Positions 1 to 12,145 of a stretch of DNA of 64,000 bases are shown one piece after another (the first letter of the stretch is position 1; each line of letters begins with the position of its first letter). Position numbers and translations under genes: made by a program. This DNA is from Telmatactis stephensoni (lineage: Eukaryota; Cnidaria; Anthozoa; Actiniaria; Isophelliidae): positions 451,501-515,500 of the forward strand of contig JALIZF010001777.1 of the NCBI GenBank assembly GCA_029948255.1, given 5' to 3'. Below the pieces are notes generated by a model that worked only from the letters and a program-made list of their open reading frames with translations, did not search any database and had not been told where the DNA came from.

Positions 1-734
1 GCCCAGCATACTATAAAACTAAACAGGATTGCGCTAACAAGCTTTGTCAGCCGTATTTCCTCGACGGAGAATCTTCCCGCTTGCATCGTTGCGTTGTGCT
101 GTTGGACGTATCTCCAGACTTTGTAATAACAAAACCCAATAACAGAAAATGGTAAAACGGACAGAATAATTACCATCAATACTGCAAAGGTTATGTCGAT
201 ATTATGGTAGTCAAAGGTGCAGACAACAAACGCTGAAACAAATGTAAATTTGTCGCCCTTGAGAATATAAGTAACGGGTCCCACGATGGCAATGACCCAA
301 CCCAATAAAATAGTTTGAATAATAAAGCGTTTGGTGTAAAATCTTTTATGAAAAGGAGTTTTCAACATTTTAGTATAACGATGGACAGCTACAAGACTCA
401 TTGTCAATATCGAAGCTTCGCAACTCCAAACTGCTACAATTCCTTGAAAAGAACACCATCTACTTCCAAAGACCCATTTCCCCTGGAAAAGCGTTACAAC
501 CGAGAATGGCATAGCAATTGCAGCCAGGATTATGTCAGCGATTGCATGTGACATGCTGTAGAGTCTAAAATTCGTAGGGATAGTCTTTCGTTGTATGAAG
601 GTTTTACAAACGACGAGATTTCCTGTCAGAGAGAAAATCATAATCACCATTGCAGATAACCCTTCGATAATTGCAGTAACTTGGCTCCTTTGGTAAAATC
701 GCACATCTTCAACCCCCGTGAAATTGTTAGCCAT
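1..734 (-). CDS. Class A (rhodopsin-like) GPCR, 3' end beyond window
   Basis: This is a seven-helix plasma-membrane receptor expected to signal through G proteins; the ligand cannot be told. The minus frame is open from the ATG at 734 to base 1, 244 codons with no stop. Visible class A landmarks are GN in TM1 (residues 38-39), Asp in TM2 (residue 67, within AIADII), the pre-TM3 Cys (residue 94, in FGSRWC), HRY at the end of TM3 (118-120, in place of DRY), a Pro in TM5 (VLPF) and a TM6 start reading FIVCW just before the edge. An N-terminal NFT sequon is at residues 4-6. The WVFG segment before TM3 resembles the melatonin-like/orphan receptors expanded in cnidarians, but that placement is inference. 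It is single-exon as far as seen. Confidence 0.88.
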   Translation of the reverse strand, partial: MANNFTGVEDVRFYQRSQVTAIIEGLSAMVIMIFSLTGNLVVCKTFIQRKTIPTNFRLYSMSHAIADIILAAIAMPFSVVTLFQGKWVFGSRWCSFQGIVAVWSCEASILTMSLVAVHRYTKMLKTPFHKRFYTKRFIIQTILLGWVIAIVGPVTYILKGDKFTFVSAFVVCTFDYHNIDITFAVLMVIILSVLPFSVIGFCYYKVWRYVQQHNATMQAGRFSVEEIRLTKLVSAILFSFIVCW

Positions 735-1774
735 TTTTTGATAACTGCGTTTGCTTCTCCAACGTTTGATACTTTACTTCCCTTGCTTAATATTTGGCCA
801 GTTCGAAATGCAAACAGAGAGCTTCGATCGTTGCTGTCCGTGAGCAGCCAAATACAGACATATTACAAGGAATACACTTCTTGAAGCTCCGACCAAATGT
901 ATTTAAGTACGTACATCCCGCATTATTAAAAAAATATGCTGCTTAGGGCACAAAAGATCTTTCTATCCACGTATCGCATGCAGTTGAAGATGAAGATGGC
1001 CCATGGAGCGTCGAATGAAACTCCAAATGATCTCAATATAATTCTGCTATATTACATAAGGGTGGTTAAAAGTATATGTAGAGTTTTCACTATAGCACTC
1101 AGATCACATTAGCTTAAGGGTCTTTGTTTTTAGCACGCATATTATAGGAGAATTCTATGATGGCAGGTGAATTTTTAAAGTAAATAACGACTCAAATTGT
1201 CATCTCATGTTCTTGCTACGATGAGGCCAGATTTTATCAGAGTGTACCAAACGAAAGTTTAATTGAAGAACACGACGTCTTTTGTCTTAAATTCAAAAAA
1301 TGAAAATTTTGTGTTCAAAAGTATCTTCAGTCGTCAATGTATTGACCAGTCAAAGTGATCTAATAAATCGCACTCACTCAGGTTCAGATCAGATGATTGT
1401 CTTTTTTCATGGTGAGTTTTAATTAAACTGCTACTTTCGTTACTAATGAAAAAGATAAGGACAACGTGATCATTCATTCTTTAAATGCTTAAACTTTTCA
1501 AACATTCTTTTTTCATGAAACGCTTGGTATATTAATAAATCCAAGCTAAGGTGTAAAATCGATTTATCTTGAATAGAATGACATCTGAATATATATGTGA
1601 CACGAATTGTAATAGAGCATGAGTGCGCTTGTTATGAATGTCAACTGATTTATGGTAAACTGATTCAAAGCACTGAATCGATGGCTTCAATCACATTGTA
1701 CCCTCCTGCAGTGAACTAATAACGTCTAGAAAATATCGTGTAATGATATAACTCTTTCTTTTTTTCTCCAATTG
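735..1774. other. Non-coding upstream region of the GPCR
   Basis: The likely promoter and 5' flank of the minus-strand GPCR lie here. It is AT-rich with no convincing open frame. I see no repeat with recognisable ends. Confidence 0.5.
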
Positions 1775-2123
1775 GAGAAAAAAAAAAGAGTTATAAAAGA
1801 AGGGAGGAAAGGAGAAAAGAACGAAGAAGGATGCAAGAAAGAAAAGTGGAAGAAAGAAAGAAAGAAAGGAAGGAAGGAAGGAAGGAAGGAAGGAAGGAAG
1901 GAAGGAAGGAAGGAAGAAGCTAAGGGAAAGAAGAAAGGAATGAAGGAAGGAAGAAAGAGAGGAAGAAAGAAAGGAAGGAAGGAAAAAAGGAAGGAAGGAA
2001 GAAGCTAAGGGAAAGAAGAAAAGAATGAAGGAAGGAAGAAAGAGAGGAAGAAAGAAAGGAAGGAAGGAAAAAAGGAAGAAAGGAAGGAAGAAAGGAAAGA
2101 AGGAAGGAAGCAACAACAACAAC

Positions 2124-2210
<87 letters not shown>

Positions 2211-2222
2211 AGAAAAGAAATA
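1775..2222. repeat. Purine-strand microsatellite (GAAAG/GAAGG/AAAG)n
   Basis: The plus strand is almost purely A and G, moving from GGAA units (about 1866-1915) to a clean AAAG array (about 2125-2212). Long Phe/Ser/Leu or Lys/Glu open frames here are artefacts of the repeat. The mirror-symmetric purine run could form triplex DNA. Confidence 0.95.
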
Positions 2223-3190
2223 GACACTAACAACAAAAAAGGTTTTAACTTTAAAAGACACAATACAATGAATGAAAGAAAGAACGACTGCGCAACATCA
2301 AAACAATTGTGTGCAGTCTTTATTGGTCCCACAGCAACCAAATTTACTTTTGCTGGAATTAGAATTTATTGACCTTGCATCTCGTTTTAACTCGACATTC
2401 ATTAAATTGTCTATAAATTGTAGTTTCTTTCACAATAGATTAGCAAGTAAATTGTAATATGATACATTTAATTATATTGAAAGAATGAACAATATATGGC
2501 AATTCATTATGACGACAAAACTCCGTACGTTGCAAATTGTAGCATCAGCATAGAAAGTCAGTTGTCAAATTTACTGTTTGTTGGAAGATTGAAAAATACG
2601 TAGTACGTGATAAACTAAAAATTTAATCTTCACAGATTCCATTCTAGATAAATATCCGTTTCCGTCCCTCAATATTGGAAATCCTTCTTGTCTCCATACA
2701 GTAACAATAGAACAGTATCTTTTAGATGACAGTTTTGGCATATATTCATCGATTCCAATGATTATTGAATTTAAATGAAGTCTTGACTGACACTGTATTT
2801 GTGCAAGTGTCGTCTTATTTGCTATGATAGCTTATAAAATACCATGGCATCAGTCGTTTTCGTTGACTTTACTGTTATCCATTCGGTTCACATGTACAAG
2901 TTCTGTGAATTCATTCGATACAAAAAGTGTATGCATGAGTTATGAGCTGAATATACAAAATGAGTCATGTATGTCAATGAAAAAAAATGAATAAAGATTT
3001 CGAAGGAAAGAAAGAAATACAAGCAAGATCTAAAGGAATACGAAGGATGAAAAAAAAAAGACTGAAAAGAAAAAAAAAAAAAAAGAAAAAAGAAAGAAAA
3101 CGGAAAAGAAAGAGAGAATATAAATGAAGGAATGAATGAATCAATCAATCAATCAATGGATGGGTGAATAAATTAAAAAGAAAGTAAGTA
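2223..3190. other. Non-coding AT-rich region
   Basis: No supported gene. A second A-rich, GA-biased stretch lies at about 3000-3130, with short GAAT and TCAA repeats at about 3125-3155. Confidence 0.5.
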
Positions 3191-3482
3191 AGTATAGAGT
3201 GCAAACAATATATCCGTGAAATACGAATTACTAAACAGTACAAAATAGTGCTAATTAACAATAGAATTTGCATAAAATTGCACAATTTAGCATTTTCAAT
3301 ATTTCACGGACATAGAGTGATCACACTTAATCCGTGAAATTGTACTAGCTAAATAATGCAAAATAGCACTAATATACAATAGAAAACAAAGGATCTTATA
3401 TTTTTTTAGTACAAAATAGAGTTTGTACTTTTTCACGGGTTATATTAAGTGCGATCACTCTACTGTTTGCACTGATCTAAGT
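3191..3482. mobile_element. Small inverted-repeat element (MITE-like)
   Basis: The motif tccgtgaaat near 3211 and its complement near 3296 and 3434 are arranged as inverted repeats. The block agagtgatcacacttaat (about 3315) is matched in reverse at about 3448-3466. Both ends carry gtgcaaac-type sequence. There is no coding capacity. A partial relative (aatccgtgaaaaa) lies at about 5775. Confidence 0.5.
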
Positions 3483-4712
3483 GAGCAAGTAAGTACCTCT
3501 CACGATTTTGTTGAAAATATAAATTCCTGACCATTATCCCCGACCAAATTATGTGGGAGCCTCCCAGGGGATGGGGGAGGGGTTAAAATACTGACGATTA
3601 AAACCGTATAGCGATTATTTATTTTAGAGAGTCACTTTAAAGCGGGGCTGAGGACTTATTAAAGAACGCCTAGTTCAGTGACTGAACTGTAAAGTATCGA
3701 AAGTTCACACGGAGCGATGCACCCTGTAGCTAGTACTACTGATAGCATGTGCAATTGCCACTCTTAAGCCAGACAACCTTTTTAAGACACGGCAGCCCTA
3801 AATCTTGGCACGCAGGACCGGTTATTTTGGGTACGGCATCCCTATAAGGCCAACAGATTTTCTTTTCGCACACGATGATGACGAAGGGTGGGATCGCGTG
3901 CCAGAATTACGGCTGTCGCGCCATATACAGGTTGTCGTAAATTGGACTTTAATTGCTCTAACACTGGTAGTATGTAGACCCGTTTTTGTATGAATAGCAC
4001 GATCACAGCACGTTTACATTTAGGAATATCAAATGTTTTTATAAACATCACAGCATTAACACTACGGTCACTGTATGGCGCGCGGTGCGTTGACACTTGT
4101 ACCAGCCGACTCTCTTTGTGAAGAATTTTACATTTCTTATTTCAAAAATGAAATATTGGTTTTATAACTGGGCTGATTGTTTTTCAACCTTTTGTCTATT
4201 TTACTGATACTAGTCTCTTTTAAAGAATTATAAAATTTTCTGCGTGTAGATTAATTATTTAGAAGGTAAGGGAGATGGCTTAGCGCCAATGGACCAATTA
4301 CCTTTAGACTTGAGACTATATATTGTTCAATTGACACACGCATTATAACAAAATATTTACATAGTTCAAGACGTTTACAGCAAAGGCGAAATTACAATTC
4401 TTTGCACACTTTGTTAGACATTTGTAAAAGCTAAGTGTGTGGCTGCAGCCTAAATAGTAAAATCTCGACTCAACAACCACAACTTTCGACTCAACAGCGA
4501 CAACTTTCGAGTCATCAACAGCCACAAATTTCGAGTCATTCGGCCACAACGAACTGAGCCAACAGCCGCCGGTAATTATTTTTATTTCAGCTGGCGTTGT
4601 GCGTAATGAAAATTGTGTTTGAGCATACATTAACAGGTTGAAATTGCTAAACGAAACCTTTCTGTATTCTATCGCTGGAAGGAACCAGAATTGAACACTC
4701 CCATCCGAATGC
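3483..4712. other. Non-coding region with a short tandem motif
   Basis: No supported gene. A short imperfect tandem repeat of cgacaactttcgagtcatca type occurs at about 4468-4555. Confidence 0.45.
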
Positions 4713-5687
4713 ATGGCTTCATGTGCACATTCAGTCCCTCCAACATATCTCTCTTACTTCACAGCTACTGTATCATTGTGTTTGACACTGGTTACTGTCC
4801 CTGGCAATTTGCTTATTTGCTATGCGATTTACAGAGATCCGTTCCATGAACTACGAACACCGTTCAATTACTTGATACTAAGTCTTGCTTTGGCTGATCC
4901 TTTTGGTTGGAGTTGTCATGGATCCTGTATCTTTTGTCTTCCATCTAACAGAAGGTCTTGGAAGCAAACTGCAGATAGATATTAGACTCGTGCACATGCT
5001 GTACTTTATTCTTTCTACAGTATCAATACTTATCCTTGCAGCTTTGACATTTGATAGATACAGTAGCTGTTGTACAACCAATGGAGTACAAGCATAAATT
5101 GACCTAGCAAAAGAGCGGTGATTGTCAGTGCTTTGATATGGCTAGTATCCTTGGCCGTGGCTTCTGTCTACTTCAAACTGGGATACATATTGTACTCGCT
5201 CATTTTTACCAACTCTGTTGTCGTTTTGACATTTCTAGTCCTAGTTTTCGTTTATGCAAGTATCTACAAGCGTCTCAACAGCCAAGCCAAGCAGCTCAGC
5301 CAACAACGCAGGCCATCCGATGCACATACAAGGAGAGAAAACAGAAGACAATTACGTACCACAAGATGGGAGACAAAAGTGACGGAAGCGCTGGTGTATG
5401 TGATGCTAGCCTATATCTTATGCTTTCTACCAGTGTGCATTATCATCTATGTGCTGAACTTTTGCACCACCTGCAGCTGTGAAATGATTCAGTGGTTTCG
5501 CGATCTTCAGTTTGTGATAGTATTACTGAACTCTGCCATCAACCCGTATTTGTACGCTTGGCGTATGCCACAGTATAAAAAGGTTTTGTTCAAGTTCATG
5601 GCGCGCTTTTCAAAGTCACGGTTTGCTGTTTCTTCCGAAATTCAGTTAAACCTCTCAAAAACAAACGAAGAACACGATGCCATCTAA
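4713..5687 (+). pseudogene. Class A GPCR broken by three 1-base insertions
   Basis: A full-length class A receptor is recognisable across three frame shifts. TM1 has PGNLL. TM2 reads LALAD, and the frame then shifts at about 4899 by one extra base. TM3 ends in FDRY, the canonical DRY box, followed by a shift at about 5062. A third extra base lies at about 5105 before TM4. TM5, a basic third loop, TM6 with CFLP and TM7 with NPYLYAW (the NPxxY box) follow in one frame to the stop at 5687. The three insertions add to +3, so the first and last parts share a frame. Either this is a recent pseudogene or the assembly carries indel errors; resequencing would decide. No intron borders were found that would bypass the breaks. 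Confidence 0.82.
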
Positions 5688-8279
5688 ACTTTATTGGAAA
5701 TGAGTACAAAACCTGCTAACACTTTTTGCCACAATTTAATTAACTGAGGTAATATATAGAGTTATTTTATTCAATCCGTGAAAAAATATAATAGTACGCA
5801 TAATAGTTAGTGCAGACTCTAAACCTATATTACGCTCCGACTAGATTGCATTAAAACAATCTATTTTGTCTACTACGCGCACTGTATGCCGGCGGCGAGC
5901 GACTAGATTGCATTGAAATCAATGTATTTTGTCTAATACGCGCGCTGTACGTATGCCGGCGGCGAGCTCCGGTTTGTCGAATGCCTGCAAGGTTGGGATA
6001 AAATACCACGAGAGTGGCTTTTAATGAATTAATACGTCAAATAAACCCGTCGCCTAGACAACGGGCAGTTATCATTACTACATTATGTTCGACAAAGATG
6101 GGGATAGATAACCGCCATCTCATTAACAAAAACAGCAATTACGCTCCGAGGAGGCAACCAGGGCGGAGCGGAGCAAGTTAAAATCTTTGTATGGAAATTT
6201 TCTCTTTGCACGACGGCTAGGAGTTTGAGAAGGGGCCAAACTTTGCCTGTCACGTCCCCAGTCACGTCTTATACTATGACATTAGATATTCTAGTCTATC
6301 ACGTGTCTTGCGGGAACGAGGCTACAGCCGTCATGCCGACCTTGGTGGGCTTCCAATTAGTGAGAGCATCTTGTCGCAGCATAAATGCCAATTATTCGTT
6401 ATCTCATAATTGTTGGTTGTTTACTTTAGTTCTTTCTCAACTAGTACAAACTAGGATTCTGAAATCATAACGAATTCAAGAATCAGCCAATTTATTTCAA
6501 AATTCTCGGCATCGGCGGTCAGCTATTTCGATCCTAGCGACCATTACTTCTTATAAGCGACCGCTTTGCAAATAACTGTTTTGTTCTGCAGTCATTTACC
6601 GTACTGAAAAAGCTCTCTCGTAAGCAACCATTGATAAAAAATAGAACTGTTAAGCGTCGACCACTTAAAGAGTTTGTTAAAAAATAATCGCTCAGTTGTT
6701 TCTGACAGCGGTGACAGGCATAACTAAGACTTACAAAGCTAAGAAAGACTAATAAATCGATCATTCTGGATATAAAACGGATTACCTTGACCACACCTAT
6801 ATAGCTTACCAATTTCAGAATTACATTTAATTAATTTTATTTATCTTAATTATACACGGGAAAATTCATCAGGAAATAAATACAGCAAAACTACTACCAT
6901 ACTAATAAAAATACAACTTTATTTAATGAGGGTATCACCAAACAGTATGTCAACTAAGTGGCCCCTCCTACTATTTTAATTTATACAACGAAATACCAAA
7001 AACTACAATCTTCCTCTAGATTTAGATATTCTGCATGGCAAGCGTATACAGTCTAAGCTCTCGTAAGCGGACACCTCGAGAAACGAAAATCAAACCGCCA
7101 ATGGCGGAGGTAACTCGTGGATTGACCGAAATGACCACAGGAAGCCCAAACAATACATTTTAGTGAAATGACGAGTTTTCATTTGAAGGCGAAAATATAA
7201 ATTACCTACTACATCAACCAGAGACCCTTCATGAGATGAACGACAGCTTACTTTCTCTTATCGCAATTTTAATTGCTTGTCTCAGTGCTTCAGGGCAAAG
7301 TCGTGTCGTGTTTCTTGGTGAGGCCACGATCACTTTCCACGACCTCCCCAACCCTCCACGCCCTTCCTCGCCCTCCTTCCCACACCTCCCCTCCCTTCCA
7401 CTCCCGCATGTTTGTTTATACTATTTATGCGATATCCTCGGACGGACAGATATTGTAAGGTCCCGTATGTTTACACATTTGCGAGTGAGTGAGTGAGTGA
7501 GTGACTCATTTGCATACTCTGCCCCCTCACTATAACTCGTGAATTTGCAATCCACGAGTTAAAAATGTCCGTTAGCTAGTAGAGCTAGCGCTGTCCGCCT
7601 ATGAGAAGAGCTCCCGTAAGGGGACATGGCATGAAATGTGGTCAGTGTCCACTTACAAGAGCGTTGTCCGGAGGCTACTTTTTAGGGATTTACTCTACTG
7701 AAATAGTCTGTATTCCGTACGTAATAATTAATGGTGTATTCAATGTTCACAAGCCAAACAATAATTATTTAGAAGAGTCAATAGCGAAAATGTGAATTTT
7801 GACACGACTGAAAGGTTTGTTTGTTTAAGAAATAGTACTGTCCGCTTAAGGGAGCTTGAAAACAATAGAAAAAATATCGATGGTGTCCGCAAATAGAGCT
7901 GTCCGCTGACGAGAGTGCCCGCAAGCAGACTATATTTGATGAGAGAGTGGGTTGGGATGCCTGTGTTACCAAAACAGGTATCCAAACCCAAATCTCTCCA
8001 ATACTTCTCAAAAAACGCTTGCTACGCATGCGCAGGCTACAGTACATTTAGGGAATGACTAGTTAGGGTGCATATTGATACATCATACAGCTATTGCTGA
8101 TTATAATAAGATCCGGATCTGATGATATCAGATTTAACAAAACATAACATCACACCTAGTAATGTACTTGTATAACCAAGTAAATTTAATAAACCAATCT
8201 TTTGAACTTTAACTATATAAGTCAAAACAGGTAATGTATTCAAAACCGCAAAAATATACTGTTCTAATTAGTTGCAAAT
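5688..8279. other. Non-coding intergenic region with short repeats
   Basis: No supported gene. A tandem duplication lies at 5838-5970. A gagt repeat lies at about 7482-7504. Several copies of a gtccgctta-like motif paired with agagct occur between about 7055 and 7930. The stretch around 7085-7200 (aactcgtggattg ... gaaggc) has a diverged relative near 63470-63560, so it is probably an old mobile element. Confidence 0.45.
5838..5970. repeat. Tandem duplication of about 62 bp
   Basis: The unit begins cgactagattgcatt and ends gccggcggcgagc. It occurs at about 5847-5898 and again at about 5899-5972 with a few substitutions and a short insertion. Confidence 0.8.
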
Positions 8280-8593
8280 GGACTGTACTAAACAACGAAA
8301 CACCGAAACGAAACACCGAAACGAAACACCGAAACGAAACACCGAAACGAAATAGTTGTATTTTCTTTAAATACGGCCGAAGATAAACAAACATAAATAA
8401 ATAACAGCTTTGTGTAGTTGTTAGAACTTAAGGCACTGACTTATCTTGTATAAAATAGTGGCCTACCTATTCTAATCGCGGTTAAATACAGGTCGAAAGT
8501 GTCAATAATCCTTAAATATCGGCTGCCATAATGTCAGAAGGAAAAAGCAAAATCCATGTACGGAATAAATTCTTAAAAATCCATCTCTCTAGG

Positions 8594-10654
8594 CAAGGAG
8601 GATTGGCAGATCTTCCCATAATGCTTTGCGCACAACTTATATTATCACTTTTTGCTCATCACGTGATCAGTCATTTGGCGATGGATTTCTTAGAGATAGG
8701 AGCTCGTAAGTCGAAAGCATTTTTTTACAACACTTGATACTAATCTCGCGATCTGATTGGTTGATTAGAGTGTGTCAATAAGAGGACAGACACACTGCTG
8801 ACGCGTTTCAGCGCGCGCGCTCGTTCTGTTGCCCCGTTTGAAAAGGATTTTTGAACTTTTATCTCAAATAATTGTTGTAAAAAACGAATTGAAGATGGTT
8901 TTGAGTTGTCTGTCCTCTTATTGACACACTCTTGACGTCATAAAATGTTCAAAACTTTGCAGTGAAACCACTCGCTGCGCTCGTGATTCCACTTGAGTTT
9001 TGAACATTTTATGACGTCAAGAGTGTGTCAATAAGAGGACAGACAACTCAAAACCATCTTCAATTTGTTAAATGGACAAAACCACAATAATTCTGCATTG
9101 CCTTGATTATGGACAGACGCAAAAGGTTGTTATCGAAAGTTGTCTATGTTTAGAGGTAAATACCATCATTGGTCACAAGTTTTCCTGAGAAAACAGCCGA
9201 AACTGGAGGTTTTTTGTGTTCCCTTTTACAGACCTTTACATCAAAACTAGTCAACGAGAGTCATAGAAAACTATCTTCTATGGCTTTTATCAAGAACGAT
9301 CAAATTGTGTTGTTTTTATGATCAAAACTAATAATATTCTCAAAACTTGGACAAAAGTGTTCGTACTTTTGACTAATCAGTGTGACTCAAGAAGCGGCGT
9401 TTTTGACAATAGTTTGACAACTTTCATCGAAGGAATCTGGCAGAAATTATGCTGAGCAAAGAGTTTTCTGTTTTTACAATGGAACCATGACTCGAAAAAA
9501 GACGAAACGGTAAAATATAAGACCATATAACTTACAGTTCTTCAAGATTTGCAAGTCTTTACGTGCTCTTCGATGAATCAGGCAGCGTTCAACATGGTGA
9601 ATTGAAAGCCGTGTTTTTGGCTGAAGCTGAAGTTTGAAAGAGGCTTACAGAATGAGGATTTTGCTGGTAAACGAGAAGCTGTCGATTTGAATTATCTATT
9701 GGCTGTTTACCAATAGCTTGTGTTAAAACATCTCTTCACTGGCGTAGTTGGATTTTTACGAATAATGTACAAGTTGTCTCGTGGCGACGGTCAAGTTTGG
9801 AAATCTTCTTCTGTACATTGTACATGTCTTTGTACGTAAGTAAGAAAAAAAAACTTTGTTTAATTTAACTGACTGGCGTCGTTTGAAAATTAATGCTCAA
9901 CCGAGTCGTTTTCTTTGAATATTTACACTTTTTTGCTTGTGAAACTCAGTTTGTATTGTTTGTAAATTAAACTAAAATTGGAAAGATGGAAAGTCTTTTT
10001 TTATATCTTTAAGTTTTGGTTTCCTTTCTAAAGTAAAATTTGTAGCCACACAAACTCATTCGTCAGAAAACCATGTCTTTATCGGTGAAAGCCATTTAGT
10101 TATCAACTCCATAACTCGAAGATAGCTTTAATTCCTTAGCCGAGGTTTTGCCCTTCCCATCAACCACACGTCATATTGGCTTTCTTGTTCATAGTTCTTC
10201 AACCGTAAAAGGGCAATGTTCATGTCTTTTGTTTATCACAAAAACATGGAGCCCTTTGGAGCCCTTTCTAAAAATTAACATCCAAATTTCTTCTTCTATC
10301 AGTTAATAAGAGTATTTTTCCTATATGTTCAATTTTTCAAGCTTACTTATTTTGTTGGGTTGTTTGTCACTGTCCCGGCATTTTCTACAAACGGTGAAAA
10401 ACCCGATAATTCAAAGCGACGAAAAAAATCAACAAAAACAGATCACGATGTTTTAAAGTTTTCTGAAATGTAAAACACATGTTAGAGAAGGTTTTCTTGC
10501 ATTTCTCTTGTCTATTTTTCGCCAAAAAACGATAAAAAAACAACTTCAAAAACCAAATCTCAACCACAGAATCAGCTGTTCCAATTTATTCACTTCCGGT
10601 CACTACGGTAATTTGTGCGCAAAGCTTCATGGGAAGCTCTGCCAATCCTCCTTG
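8594..10654. mobile_element. hAT-like element with 8-bp target duplication
   Basis: The element starts CAAGGAGGATTGGC at 8594 and ends with the inverted match at 10654. The inverted ends run at least 45 bp, to ttgcgcaca. It is flanked by the perfect 8-bp duplication TCTCTAGG at 8586-8593 and 10655-10662. Removing it rejoins the left arm of the larger long-TIR element so that it matches the uninterrupted right arm near 12805-12850. No transposase frame was found. It contains nested hairpins, including 8886-9066. The 8-bp duplication fits hAT; the superfamily call is inference. Confidence 0.8.
8767..9066. repeat. Nested hairpin repeats with gtgtcaataagagg ends
   Basis: The motif gagtgtgtcaataagagga occurs at about 8767, in reverse at about 8912-8935, and forward again near 9019. 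Bases 8886-9066 form an almost perfect hairpin with arms near 70 nt, from aattgaagatggttttgag to its complement. This is MITE-like with no coding capacity. Confidence 0.82.
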
Positions 10655-10932
10655 TCTCTAGGCAAAGATGAAAGAAGTACGAGGCATCAAATTTGACGCC
10701 ATTTTACAGTAAAACACAGGAAGCCCAATATGACACAGGAAACCCATTCCTTTCTCTAATTGTTAAAAGATTTTTTTTTTAATTGTACCCCATCGCTGAA
10801 ATTATTCCTACAAATATTTGTTCAGGAACGTTCTCTTTTGTACTGGCCCTCTAAAAACTACAATTGTTTCTATTAATAATCATTTTACACGATTCTTCTA
10901 CCCTGTCTACTACTACTGGGTTTCTAGGGAAG

Positions 10933-10954
10933 CCCCCCCCCCCCCCCCCCCCCC
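10933..10954. repeat. Poly-C run, about 22 bases
   Basis: An uninterrupted C homopolymer. Its length is error-prone in assembly. A shorter C-rich run is at about 55049-55068. Confidence 0.95.
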
Positions 10955-11226
10955 TCTTGGGAAATAGCTCAGTCTCACAAGAGTGTTGAGAAGAGAATCA
11001 GCTAATTAAGAGGTAATTAAAAATAAGAAATTTTACCACTTTTATAAATTTTCTCGTTTTCTGATTGGTCGAGAGCCGTGGTAAATAGGAGGACATACCA
11101 CAGGAGGCCCAAGCTCTCTATGAGAGGCGAATATTACAAAGCTTTGTATGGGAGTTTAGGTTCCGCTTTATTACTCCGTAAATAATAAAGCAAATACACT
11201 CTAACGGTTATACAGTGCTTCTTGTG

Positions 11227-11571
11227 TTATTGGTATTCTCTGGTAGCGATTTTACTGGGCCATTTCGTCAATTTTTTGCTGAGTTCTCTTTCCACTACTA
11301 AGAAGGAGGAAAGGAAGGAAGGCTTCGTCAGACCAACGGACTGACCCACTCTCGAAAATCGCTCGATTCTCAGACTAAACCACGTCCCCTTGCTTCGGTA
11401 CTCCGCATCACGAAAGCCAGATAGTTGTCCTTCAAGTTTATCGAAAAATATCCCACAAAAGTTCTGCCGTCGAGGAATCAATCCAGCGAGAATTTCAAAT
11501 AACCAGCCATTTTGAAGCCTTCGGACCCGCGGCAAGAACTTCTTGTGCAGCTTGGCGACCGTTACGGTCAA
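11227..11571 (-). CDS. Unknown 114-aa ORF in left arm of the palindrome
   Basis: The frame starts MTVTVAKLHKK and ends KIATREYQ before the stop. Its mirror at 11780-12145 (+) is the same protein apart from the first few residues. I recognise no domain. It has many Arg and Lys, no clear helix pattern and no signal peptide. It may be non-coding sequence kept open by chance, or a captured exon. Low confidence that it is a gene. Confidence 0.25.
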   Translation of the reverse strand: MTVTVAKLHKKFLPRVRRLQNGWLFEILAGLIPRRQNFCGIFFDKLEGQLSGFRDAEYRSKGTWFSLRIERFSRVGQSVGLTKPSFLSSFLVVERELSKKLTKWPSKIATREYQ

Positions 11572-11779
11572 ATTTCTTCCAACTAGTCCCCCCCTGGTCA
11601 GGAAATAGTAAGCCGCGATGAAGACTTTTTCAGTAGAAATAAAACGATTTCAGCTAAATTTTTTACACTTATCAAGGTTTGAATAATAGTAAATACGTGA
11701 TAAGTGTAAAAAATTTAGCTGAAATCGTTTTATTTCCATTGAAAAAGTCTTCATTATTTTCTGACCATGGGGGGACTGG

Positions 11780-12145
11780 TTGGAAGAAATTTGCCCGTGC
11801 CAGGCTTTAACGGTCGCCAAGCTGCACAAGAAGTTCTTGCCGCGGGTCCGAAGGCTTCAAAATGGCTGGTTATTTGAAATTCTCGCTGGATTGATTCCTC
11901 GACGGCAGAACTTTTGTGGGATATTTTTCGATAAACTTGAAGGACAACTATCTGGCTTTCGTGATGCGGAGTACCGAAGCAAGGGGACGTGGTTTAGTCT
12001 GAGAATCGAGCGATTTTCGAGAGTGGGTCAGTCCGTTGGTCTGACGAAGCCTTCCTTCCTTTCCTCCTTCTTAGTAGTGGAAAGAGAACTCAGCAAAAAA
12101 TTGACGAAATGGCCCAGTAAAATCGCTACCAGAGAATACCAATAA
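11780..12145 (+). CDS. Unknown 121-aa ORF, mirror copy in right arm
   Basis: This frame starts MEEICPCQALTVAKLH and is then the same protein as the minus-strand frame in the left arm. Because the arms are inverted copies, it is not independent evidence for a gene. Transcription through the element would give a long double-stranded RNA hairpin. Confidence 0.25.
   Translation: MEEICPCQALTVAKLHKKFLPRVRRLQNGWLFEILAGLIPRRQNFCGIFFDKLEGQLSGFRDAEYRSKGTWFSLRIERFSRVGQSVGLTKPSFLSSFLVVERELSKKLTKWPSKIATREYQ

Noticed and set aside
1691..2372. Long open frames rich in Phe/Ser/Leu (minus) and Lys/Glu/Arg (plus)
   Set aside because: They are produced by the GA-rich microsatellite, which lacks stop codons; no domain or codon signal.
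8295..8345. CRISPR-like or minisatellite array of cgaaacacc units
   Set aside because: Units are adjacent without spacers and occur in both terminal repeats of a transposon-like element; the window is eukaryotic.
6083..8737. Several short open frames of 60-90 codons (also 8531-8737)
   Set aside because: No domain, no neighbour support and overlap with repeats; lengths are expected by chance in AT-rich DNA.
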